DNA of 64,000 nt from Clostridia bacterium (GTDB lineage Bacteria > Bacillota > Clostridia > Christensenellales > UBA1242): positions 62,001 to 126,000 of the forward strand of contig CAAGDD010000005.1 in assembly GCA_900768545.1 (NCBI GenBank). Reading direction: 5' to 3'. Below the pieces are notes generated by a model. It saw nothing but the letters and a program-made list of their open reading frames with translations, searched no databases and had not been told where the DNA came from. Below are positions 46,874 to 56,100 of this stretch, in pieces. Each line of letters begins with the position of its first letter. The first letter of the stretch is position 1. The translations under genes were made by a program, and so were the position numbers.

Positions 46874-46903
46874 ATTATAGCATATTTTTCAAATAAAAAA
46901 CAA
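46874..46903 (-). promoter_or_regulatory. uvrB promoter, predicting a leaderless mRNA
   Basis: Minus-strand -35 TTGTTT (46898-46903), 18 bp spacer, extended -10 TGC-TATAAT (46874-46882). Six bases (AAAAAT) separate the -10 from the ATG at 46865-46867. Confidence 0.65.
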
Positions 46904-47008
46904 AATATATTCAAAACAAAATTATTATAAAAAAAGTAATAAAAATACATTAACTTTACAAAAAATCTATATTTTGGGCTGTTTTTTCAAAAAAAATGTA
47001 TTTTTTTG

Positions 47009-47368
47009 TTATTTTTTAAAAATTGCTTTCAAAATTATACCAAAAACAAAACTAACCATCGCCAAAAACATACTTCTCAAAATTAGCATTCCAAAGGCTT
47101 TGCGATTACGCTTCGTGTCAGCATTAAATGACTGCCCCGTCTTTTTCAAAGTCACACAATAACAATATCCGCGGCTAGATTCAGACACCACAAAATCAAG
47201 ATAATTTTCGGTCGAAAGTGTGATCATTATTTCATCAATCTCTTCAATCGACAAAATATATTTTTTCGAAAGAGCTGTTGCGATCTCTTGTGGCGAAATT
47301 AAATATGCCCGCTTTTGCTGACATTTGTTGCACAAAAAATTCATAACAAGTTTTTCTTTTCTGTTCAT
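47009..47368 (-). CDS. Small winged-helix-like protein with C-terminal membrane helix (paralogue A)
   Basis: 119 residues. Residues 1-75 look like a winged-helix DNA-binding fold (KLVMNFLCNKCQ, EIATALSKKYILSIEEIDEIMITLSTENYLDFV). A single hydrophobic helix lies at the C-terminus (SMFLAMVSFVFGIILKAIF). No family is recognised. The ATG follows AAAAGGGC. It is divergent from the neighbouring gene at 47468, which encodes a protein of the same length and plan with matching positions (KLVxNxL, a helix pair, and a C-terminal membrane helix), so the two are likely paralogues from an inverted duplication. Membrane-anchored regulators are one possibility. Confidence 0.7.
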   Translation of the reverse strand: MNRKEKLVMNFLCNKCQQKRAYLISPQEIATALSKKYILSIEEIDEIMITLSTENYLDFVVSESSRGYCYCVTLKKTGQSFNADTKRNRKAFGMLILRSMFLAMVSFVFGIILKAIFKK

Positions 47369-47467
47369 TAAGCCCTTTTTGTTTTATTTTTGCCAAATAA
47401 ACATTTTTTAAAAAACAACATTTAAAAAAGTATATTCACAACAAAATTTTGGAAAAATAATCTTGTT

Positions 47468-47833
47468 ATGGATATCAAATCAAAATTGGTTTTAAATATT
47501 TTGGCAAGGCAATGCCACGACGGAAATTATCGAATTATTGAAGTTTCTGATATCATTATGTCACTTCCAAAGCATTATCGAATGGACAACGAAGCCGTCA
47601 AGCACGTCTTAACATATCTCGAAAGACAAGATATGATTTCGATCAAATATGATGACGATGACACATTTTGTCTTGCCGTTTTGCCTTATGGCTTTGAAAC
47701 CTATGAAAACAATTCAAACAAAAAAATTAAATCAAAATCAAAAAATTGGCAAATTTTGTGGTGCTTTCTTTCATCTTTAATTGGCACAACTCTCGGCATT
47801 TTGGTCAGTTACTTCATAATCAAATTTATATAA
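47468..47833 (+). CDS. Small winged-helix-like protein with C-terminal membrane helix (paralogue B)
   Basis: 121 residues and the divergent partner of 47009-47368. The N-terminal part KLVLNILARQCHDGNYRIIEVSDIIMSLP with a second helix pair RMDNEAVKHVLTYLERQDMISIKYDDDD reads as a winged helix. WCFLSSLIGTTLGILVSYFIIKFI is a C-terminal membrane helix. There is no ribosome site before the ATG; AATAAT six bases upstream may be the -10 of a leaderless transcript, but the -35 is weak. A hairpin terminator with one mismatch follows the stop. No known family is recognised. Confidence 0.7.
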   Translation: MDIKSKLVLNILARQCHDGNYRIIEVSDIIMSLPKHYRMDNEAVKHVLTYLERQDMISIKYDDDDTFCLAVLPYGFETYENNSNKKIKSKSKNWQILWCFLSSLIGTTLGILVSYFIIKFI

Positions 47834-47863
47834 AAAAATGATGTCTTTAAAACACCATTTTTT
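47832..47863 (+). terminator. Terminator of paralogue B
   Basis: AAAAAATG-A-TGT pairs with ACA-C-CATTTTTT (one mismatch), giving a hairpin with a T tract directly after the stop. Confidence 0.55.
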
Positions 47864-47900
47864 CAACTTTATATTTAATTTTAAAAATTTTGTTTCATTT

Positions 47901-47922
47901 AAAGTGAAATTTTCACTTTTTT
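47901..47922. terminator. Terminator of the Nudix gene
   Basis: AAAGTGAAA/TTTCACTTT is a tight inverted repeat flanked by A/T tracts 28 bp after the Nudix stop on the minus strand. It may work in both directions. Confidence 0.6.
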
Positions 47923-47949
47923 AATAAAAAATTCAATTTCTTTCAATGA

Positions 47950-48456
47950 TTAAAGACTTTTGATTTCTTCGTTTGAAATTTTTTTAACAAATTTGATATT
48001 GTGATAAAGCATCTTCATATCTTTGTCAAACTTAGCTTTTCCAATAACATTTTTTCCTTTCAAAACATCTGGAAGCCACAACAAATCGTCTTCCAACATA
48101 CGCTCAAATGGCACTTTGTCCAAGTCATACCAGTTTGGAATAATCTCTTCGGTTTCTTTGATTTCGCCATCAAAATCAAAACATTTGTATATGTACATTT
48201 CCATTTTTGAGTGCTCGCCTTTATACCACAAATCAAAATTGATTTGCCCAACTTGTTGAAAATCGGTTGGAGTCGCATTAATTTCTTCTTGACACTCTCT
48301 AATCATTGCCTGTTCGATAGTTTCGCCGGGGTCTTGTTTGCCACCAATTCCATTTAAAGTTCCTTTCGCAAATCCGCGTTTCTTTTCTCCCAACAAAATT
48401 TTGTTGTCCTTAATAAACAAAGTTAATGTTGCTCTAATTGTTTTTAAATTTTCCAT
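47950..48456 (-). CDS. Nudix hydrolase, MutT/MTH1-like
   Basis: 168 residues. The Nudix box GGKQDPGETIEQAMIRECQEEINA is at 38-61 (GX5EX7REXXEE), carrying the Mg2+ ligands. The surrounding features NGIGGK, FDLWYKGE and the late LLWLPDVLKGK resemble MTH1/8-oxo-dGTP diphosphatases, so sanitising oxidised nucleotides is likely; other NTP substrates cannot be excluded. Two ATGs are in frame: the first (48462) abuts GGAG without spacing, the second at 48454-48456 has TTTAGGAGATGAAT upstream and is preferred. A consensus promoter about 160 bp upstream gives a long leader. Confidence 0.88.
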   Translation of the reverse strand: MENLKTIRATLTLFIKDNKILLGEKKRGFAKGTLNGIGGKQDPGETIEQAMIRECQEEINATPTDFQQVGQINFDLWYKGEHSKMEMYIYKCFDFDGEIKETEEIIPNWYDLDKVPFERMLEDDLLWLPDVLKGKNVIGKAKFDKDMKMLYHNIKFVKKISNEEIKSL

Positions 48457-48617
48457 ATTCATCTCCTAAAAAAAAATTGTTTAAGCTGTTAAAATTAACC
48501 TCCTTATCATAAGCAAAAATAACACAGCCAAATTATAATTTGCATGTATTTTTGCCATTCTTAAGAACTTAATCTTCAAACTTAAACAAACGGAATGGAC
48601 GAATATTTTGTATTCTT

Positions 48618-48646
48618 ATGATACAACACTTCTTCCAATTTGTCAA
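48618..48646 (-). promoter_or_regulatory. Nudix gene promoter
   Basis: Minus-strand perfect -35 TTGACA (48641-48646), 17 bp spacer, -10 TATCAT (48618-48623). The start would be near 48611, about 155 nt before the Nudix ATG. Confidence 0.7.
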
Positions 48647-49075
48647 CCCCTAAAATTTATTTTTTGAAAGATTTTTTCTCGATTTTTATTCTATGCGTTT
48701 ATAAACCGATAAGCGGTTTCGTTTTTGTGTTGCAACAAAATATTAAAAGTCAATCAAAATTAGTATCATTTATCAAACAACAAAAGACATTTATTATAAG
48801 ATTATTAATATCGAGCAAATTTGATTTTCTTTATGTTTTCACACTCGAAATCAGCAATTATTCACAAAAAGATATAATTAAACCGCATTTAAAATATAAA
48901 AACAATTACTTTAAAACACCCAAAAATAAGCCAAATAAATTTCTTCTTTATGTAAAATTTTAAAACAAATTAATATTCCACACCCAAAAACACCAAAAAG
49001 CGCAATTTTATATCTTCTTCACAAATAAATAGTCAAAAAAGACTCAAAAGCATTAAAAATATAAAAAAGCATAAA

Positions 49076-49130
49076 AAAACACCTGCAAGCAAAATAAACT
49101 GTTCGTTATTTTTGCCACAGGCGTTTTATT
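49076..49130 (-). terminator. Terminator of the radC-like gene
   Basis: ACGCCTG pairs with CAGGTGT, extended inward by GCAAAAATAA/TTATTTTGC, with seven T after it on the minus strand. It begins directly after the radC-like stop. Confidence 0.75.
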
Positions 49131-49131
49131 T

Positions 49132-49902
49132 TTAATCATCAATAACAATTAATTTTTTCTTTTCTTTCGCCATATTATTGAGCGCGTCAACAATTTTTAT
49201 AGGCTCGAGAAAATTTCTTACAAGTTTATCTTCACGCTGACTATAAATACCGTCTTCGCCGACAATATATGAGTCTGACAAGAAAATTCCGCAAGTGCGA
49301 CAAACATCTTCAATCATTTTAAAGGCGTTGCCATCTTGTGGTGAAGGAGTTGACTTTCCATAAGGATGACAATGAGCAACAATTAAAGATGCTGGCTTTG
49401 TCGAACTTATGAACGAAGTCAAATCAAGCACTGAAATGTTGACCGACATATTGCTGGTCGCCACAAAGCGTTTTCGATGAGTGACAACACCAGCAGGACT
49501 AATAGCAAACAAAACCATATTTTCGGTTGTGCGAAGTCGAAGCGAATCTTCCAAAGCATCAAGCAAATCGCCACGACACTCAATTTCAAATTTTTTTCCA
49601 ATTCTCGCTTCTGCATAGAGATTGATAATGTCCAAAAACATGTGAATTTTCTTTGCAGAGCGTTCGTTGATGCCTTTAACCTTTGCAAGTTCGGCAACAT
49701 CAGCTTCAAGAATATGTGTGAAGGTTCTAAATTGGTCGATCAGGCGATGAGCAAGCGGATTTACATCTCCGCGTGGAAATATGTAAGTCAAGAAAAATTC
49801 GACAGCCGTGACATCACTGACATTTTCGATGCCAGCTTTGTAAATCATTTCCGTTAGGCGTTCTCTGTGCCCGTCGTGAATGTTCTTTTCGCCCGTAGCC
49901 AT
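49132..49902 (-). CDS. RadC-like JAB-domain protein
   Basis: 256 residues. An N-terminal helix-hairpin-helix segment (ADVAELAKVKGINERSAKKIHMFL) leads to the RadC-type JAB/MPN domain with the metal motif AHCHPYGKSTPSPQD; the usual HNHPSG reads HCHPYG but the HxH...D pattern is intact. RadC proteins were first linked to DNA repair, but the biochemical role is unsettled; many relatives act in mobile-element or anti-defence settings. GGAGGG before the ATG at 49900-49902 decides the start. A promoter with an overlapping inverted repeat lies upstream. The next gene downstream is Nudix. Confidence 0.85.
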   Translation of the reverse strand: MATGEKNIHDGHRERLTEMIYKAGIENVSDVTAVEFFLTYIFPRGDVNPLAHRLIDQFRTFTHILEADVAELAKVKGINERSAKKIHMFLDIINLYAEARIGKKFEIECRGDLLDALEDSLRLRTTENMVLFAISPAGVVTHRKRFVATSNMSVNISVLDLTSFISSTKPASLIVAHCHPYGKSTPSPQDGNAFKMIEDVCRTCGIFLSDSYIVGEDGIYSQREDKLVRNFLEPIKIVDALNNMAKEKKKLIVIDD

Positions 49903-49927
49903 AAACACCCTCCAATTTGTATATGTT

Positions 49928-49957
49928 ATTATAACTTTTTGCTCAAATCTTGAGCAA
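49928..49957 (-). promoter_or_regulatory. Promoter of the radC-like gene
   Basis: Minus-strand -35 TTGCTC (49952-49957), 18 bp spacer, -10 TATAAT (49928-49933). Confidence 0.55.
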
Positions 49958-49959
49958 AA
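49937..49959. promoter_or_regulatory. Operator-like inverted repeat in the radC-like promoter
   Basis: Perfect 10 bp arms TTTTGCTCAA and TTGAGCAAAA around ATC cover the -35 and spacer. This fits a repressor-binding site. It does not match the LexA consensus GAAC-N4-GTTC. Confidence 0.5.
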
Positions 49960-49986
49960 TATCTAATTTTTAAACAAAGCAAATGC

Positions 49987-50028
49987 AATTAAAGTGATTT
50001 CAAAAAACTCTTCAAAACCACTTTAATT
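49987..50028. other. Hairpin downstream of the second giant gene
   Basis: AATTAAAGTG/CACTTTAATT form a perfect 10 bp stem with a 22-nt loop containing a second small repeat. No T run follows on the minus strand, so it is an imperfect terminator candidate for the giant gene that ends at 50131. Confidence 0.45.
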
Positions 50029-50130
50029 ATTTTATCATAAACATTTGTCTTCGTCAAAATATTTTTGACAATTTTCGAAAATTTTTCATCTTCCAGTCCC
50101 AATTTGAAGTGTCACCACCCAAAATCAGCA

Positions 50131-53100
50131 CTAATTAACTTGAATTCCGCTAGTAGTTCCCTGTCCCGGACTGTTGATACATTCGCCCGAGCACCAAGTG
50201 AATTTGTAATTGTCAGTCTCTGCGCCAAGAAATGTCTCTACTCTTAACTCATTAGATCCAAAATAATATTTTGACCTATTTGGTATTTGTCCTTCTGCAT
50301 TGTTTTTTACTGCATTTTTAAGTTCATTTTCAACACCACTTTTATCCCAGACAATTGTTATTGCATACCATTTGAACTTATAATAGACATTATCTGTGCC
50401 AACTCCAGTACCAATACTACCACCATCAGCTCCAAAGTTTTTGTTGAATATATATGTTCCGTTTTGAGATTTTCCATTATTATCAAAAGTTGTAGTTGCT
50501 CCGGTTTCACCACCAAAGCCAGCCGTCTTAACGAAAGTCTGATTTGCCAAAGAGAAGTTGACAGATCCAAATCCACCAAGTCCACCATTTCCATCAAATA
50601 TTCTGTATCCGTAAGGATCATCATAAACGTTTGAATTTTCATTGTTAGAAGATAGGTTGTAAACGACTCTTCCTCTTGAACCTACTGTTTCAATAGGTTT
50701 ATCATTGCTGTTCTTTTGCCCGTTTCCGCTGGTTCCTTTTTTTGCACCATTATATCCACCTTCACCGGCTTTGCCATTAAGTCCATTTCCTCCATAGCCA
50801 CCCATACCAGCAAGCCCAATTCGTTTAAACATATTATCTTTCAACTTATTTTCATCCGAGTGAGTTGTAACTTCTCCGCCGTCCGTTCCATTGTTATCAC
50901 TTTCTTTTCCGCAAGCATTAGAAACAACATACCCTGTAGATCCATCATAACCATCGCCGGCTATAAGCACTTCAGATGAAACAACATTTTCTAATGTCGC
51001 ACCGGTTGGCAATTCATTATAGATGTTCAACAATGTACCACACGCTCTTCCATCATTTGCCTTTAAGAAACTATAATTATTTAAATTTTTCAATTTATTT
51101 AAAATCTTGTTTGCAAAAGTTGATACAGAAACCTTCTTAAGATCTGAAGAATTTATATTTCTTATTCCACCAAAAACATTTATGTTTGAAATCTCATTTG
51201 AAGCAACTTCGTTGAACACCAATCCATAACTTTGGCCATCTTTAAAATCAATTCCTCTTCTAATAATAATAAAGTTAACATTATTGATGTTTGCACTAAG
51301 TTTGTTAAACAAAGGTTTATCATCATCAGTAACATATCTTATAAAATAATTGTTCCCAACAATTGATTTTTCGCCGCTATCATAATATCTCATATTGATA
51401 TCATCAGTAATATATGCAACATCTGCTTTAACTTTGTTTATGTCATTATCATCAGAATCCACAATAAAAGTTTTAAGTCCAATTTCTTTTCCTTCAACAG
51501 AATATAAAATTTCATATTTAATCTTATCTCTTCCTGTCAATTCTAACTTTCCGCCTTCATTATGTTCATTCCAATCAGTTTCTACAGACTTCTTGTAATA
51601 AATTGATTTAACCTTTCCGTCACCAAAACTGTCTGTAAGATCTTTAAAATCATACTCAGAATTTGATGAAACTTTTACATTCGTGATATTATAAGTGTTT
51701 TCAACATTAACTTTTGCACCATATACAGGAACTTCAATACCATTAAATTCTACAGACTTATTATTTACAGTAATCTTATCTTCACAAGTTTTTGCCAAAG
51801 TGATTTGCTTCCCATCATCAGTAAACCCTGAAATAAACATATATATATCACTATCAAAAGCCCATTTATAATTATCTACATTTTCTTCGCTTGTTACAGT
51901 TTTTTTGGCACCTTCTTCTTCGCTATAAGAAATTTCATATCCAACATACTTGGCTGTCATTTCCCCTGTACATTGATTGAAAGTGTATTCGTATGCATGA
52001 TACTTTCTTGTTCCTTCCTGACTTCCATCTTCCTGCAAATTTTGTTCTTTTGGATCTCTTTTGCTTATAGATATAATTGATTGTTTAACTCCGTTATCAT
52101 CAGAAATTTTAATACTATAACTGATACTATCATTGCTATTTACAACACTATTTAATATGTTGTTAGTATAACTTTTTACAACAGAAAATGTTTCAATTGC
52201 TCCTTTTTTAGACATAATATTAATACCATTTATACTTACGTCTTTATATACTTTTCCACTTTCATCAGAATAAGAATTTGTTGTTACACAATTTCCGTCA
52301 TCACCTTGTGGAAGATTATTGATAACATATTTTTCCCAACTAATCTTTCCTGTAAATTCACTTGGAAGATAGAATGCAGGGATATCAGCAAAGTCGTCAC
52401 TTTCCGAAATGCTAATATATTGTTGATTGAAACTGCCTCCGGATACTGTCACCAAATTTTGTCCTTTGATCTTGAATCCTGAAAGTTTTGGACTGACAGT
52501 GATTTCGCAAGATTCAAATACATTTCCACCAATAGTTTCTTCAGTGAAATTTGTGTTTGTAATAGATCCACCCACTTGTATTTGATCTTTTGTCAATCCA
52601 TCACCAATTCCTCCAACAGTGTATTGCCCTGCAACACCAGTAGGTGTGAATGTAATATTCCCGGAACCTGAAACAGTGTTCAAAACAAGACTAACATTTC
52701 CATTTGTAAGTCCACTTATCGTGATTGTTTTTGCGTTTTCATCTTCGAAATTATATTTTCCACCATTTCTAATTGTGTATAAATAATAGTTTGAAGTTGA
52801 TTTAATCGTCAAAGTAAGTCCGTCTGCAGAAACTTCAAAAATATCACTTGAATTTGTCAAAGCCCATTTACTGCCGTCCCAAGCCGCATATTTTGAGCTA
52901 TCACCTACGATCGTAATCAAGTCAGCATTAGTATTTGTTCCGTGAGTAATCTGAGTGTTTGCTGTAAGTGTTTGTGTTTGTTTTGAATAGTTTGAAAGCG
53001 TGAACTTTGTTTGCACATTACTTGCTACAATATCAACAAAATCTGATTGATAAATAATTGAATTTTTATCAATAGAGTATGAGCCAACAGAATTGCTTTC

Positions 53101-56100
53101 AGTTTTGTATTTATATTTAAACGAAATTGTCGCACCATCATCAATAGAAACATTGCCAACCTTTACCACGCTATCAGACGATTTTGACGCTCCATTTATA
53201 TGCAACAAATAATAATCTTGACCATCAATCAAACCATTAACTGCTTTAGAAGTTCCTTCGCTTGTAACCTTTGTAAGTTTTGCTTCATTTGTGATTGTGG
53301 CATCATTATTTATTTTTAATTCAGTTATTGTCACACTGTTTAAATCATCATCGCTAAGGCTTGGATCTTCAAACCCATCTAAAATAAACCCAGTAACTTT
53401 TTGTCCTGATTTATCAGTTCCATCAAAGAAGTCTGAAGCACTAAGTTCAATTTCTTTTTGTCCTTCGTATTCCAAATAAGCGTTTGCATCGAAATTTTCA
53501 GCATCTTCTTTTGTTTCAAAATAAAACATTACATCAAATACTACTATTCTATTATTTCTATCCAAATTCATTTTTTCAATATTATAAGTTGCATATTTTG
53601 ATTCAGTTTGAAATTTGATTGATCTTTTTGAAATACTATCCAAAACTGCATTAGGATCAGAAATTTTTATTTGAACATTTCTATAAGTCTTGTTGAATGG
53701 AGATAAAACATTTGTAATATTCAATGAGTTGTTTGCAAATCCAATAATCTTACCTTGCACTTTCAAAGTTTCAAAAGTCGTATCTTTGTTTTCTTTAGCA
53801 GCATCAATCGTTTCAATAAGACTTGAAACATTATTTTGATCACTCGCACCAACAACGTTTACATCATTTGTAAGATATTTATTGCCATTTAAAATGCTTC
53901 TATAATTTTCAAATGATGCATAAGCATAGTAATCAGTTGCAGATGCGAAATTATAAATATAATCATCCTTCGATATATTATTATTTGGCACCGTTATACC
54001 CAAAGAACTAGCTTTCTGTTTTACACCATCACCGTTATGCCAAGACCCAGTGGAAGAGCCGTCCAAGCCGGCAGCCAAAGTGTAACTAAACATATAATGG
54101 AAGAAATCAGCAAAAGCTCCTTCGGAAGTATGGAATCCTTTAGAGCCGTCGGCACTATTAAACTCTTTATTCTTTATAAAATCATCATTCTCTATCTTTC
54201 TAATGATATTATCGTTCATATAGACACGGTTTACAAAGCCATAAGAGTCGTAGCCATTGCTGTAGATTGCTTTTTTGCCTGAATCTTTGTTTGTGTCTGC
54301 GGCTGCTTTTGAGTCAAACTTTCCTTTAATATATTCAGTTGCGCCATCACTATTATCCAAAATGTCTTGTCTATTGAATGTTAAATCAACAACTTGAATA
54401 TAGTCGCCAACCTTGACAGTTGAGCTAACTTTATCATAATAAATGTTTTTGTTTTCGTTGCTTTCAGCCGAAACGCTGCTATCTTCTGGAACTTGGAAAA
54501 TGTTTTCAGCCGTTTTTGTAGTTCCGTTTTCAGCATTTGCAATCCAGCCGTCGTTTTTGATATTGTTTTCAGTTGAATAACTGTTTGTTACCGTTCCAGA
54601 AATTCCATAGCCGAGACCATAAGCATAAACTCTGCGAGCAGCGTTTCCATAGTCGAGAATCATTTGATAAGTCAAAGAACCTGGCGTGTTTGAATAATCC
54701 ACTTGTTCGCTTCCGCTCTTCAATTTGTAATAAACTTTTGCAGCGCCAGCGACATCACTTGTTTGGCTCAATGCTTCAACAGCGCCATCGTTTACACAGT
54801 TTGAAACTGTGACATTTGCGACATCGCTTCCTGTGTATATTCCTTGATTGTAAGAGATCAAAACCGCGCCGAGCAAACCGCCAGCATATGCAGAACCGGT
54901 GTTTTTATAATTTCCTGCGCCAACAAGTCCAACATTGTAAGAATTTTTAAAATCTACGCTTCCTTGTTCAATTTGATATGCTTCACCTGAATATTCATTT
55001 CTCTTCGCTTCAACACGGCCGATAAGTCCGCCAGCATAGTAGTTTCCAACTTCGTTGCTTGTGTATCCAGCCAAAACAGAGTTTGCATTGTAACTATACT
55101 CAACAACACCTTTAACTTTTGAAACCCCAACAAGTCCGCCAACTGTCGAAGAATTTTTGGCAGTTGAAATCACTTGTCCTGCATTTGTCGAATAAGAAAT
55201 CTTTGTGCCAGTCCACTTGCCTGCGATTCCTCCGATAACACCACCAAACGAGCTTCGAACATTGATTGTGCTGTCAACAGCTATAGCATTTCCGTTGAGA
55301 ACATTTACAAGTCCGCCCGCCAAAGTTTTGCTTGAAATTGTAACATTCCCAATCGCTGTGATATTTTCAAGATTTCCGTTAAATTCGTCAGCCAACAACG
55401 CTTGGTTTGAAAGATTCATATCCGAAATTCTCAAATTTCGAATTGTTCCGTCAAAAATGCCGAAAAGTGAATCCTTTGCACCAGAAAGCGTCTTGTTGTT
55501 TCCGTCGATTTCAAGGGTTGCATTTACTCCCGAGAATGTGTCATTGTATCTTGAAATGTTTTGCGATAATTCGCTAGACAAAGATGACAAATCCAAATCA
55601 TATTTGATCATAAAGCGATAATCTTTATTGTAGTTATCTCCAGTGCCGTAAATATCACCAGTTGTGCCAGATGATGTTACCTTCGCTTTCAAGGTATCGA
55701 TCATATCTTTATATTTTTCAATATTTGGAATTGAATAATAAAGTTTGTTTATCAAACCGCCTTCTTGAGTGAGAGTAAATCCTTCACCAATCAAATCAGT
55801 TTGTTCAAACGAAATTGGTGTATATTGATATTCAAACAAACTATTTTCTTCGTCCAAATCACCATTTTCCTTCTTTACTTCCAAAGTTGTCAAAAGTGTG
55901 CCGTTTGAAGAAGTTTTCACTCTGCGAGTATAAACTGTGACATTTTTCATATATCCAAAGCCCAAAGATGCGTAGCCATTGTTTACATAAGGGTTGAAAT
56001 ACCAATAATAATTTTCAAATTCGCTTGCAACTTTAACTTTGCGTTTAACTCCATTTTCAGTTATCTCAAACGCTTCCAAATTATTGCTAACCTTGACTGC

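Larger units (their letters stand above)
48457..49131. other. Long Nudix leader and gene-free spacer
   Basis: 675 bp without a convincing gene. The leader (48457-48615) contains an unused ribosome site AAGGAGGT near 48500 with no start codon within reach, and a hairpin AAGTTCTTAAG around 48561-48572. The remainder (48650-49080) is AT-rich. A 107-codon plus-strand frame at 48640-48963 starts at TTG, lacks a ribosome site and has a biased composition, so I do not call it. Confidence 0.5.

Noticed and set aside
48640..48963. 107-codon plus-strand frame in the radC-Nudix spacer
   Set aside because: TTG start with no ribosome site, composition biased by AT-rich DNA, and its beginning overlaps the Nudix promoter on the other strand.
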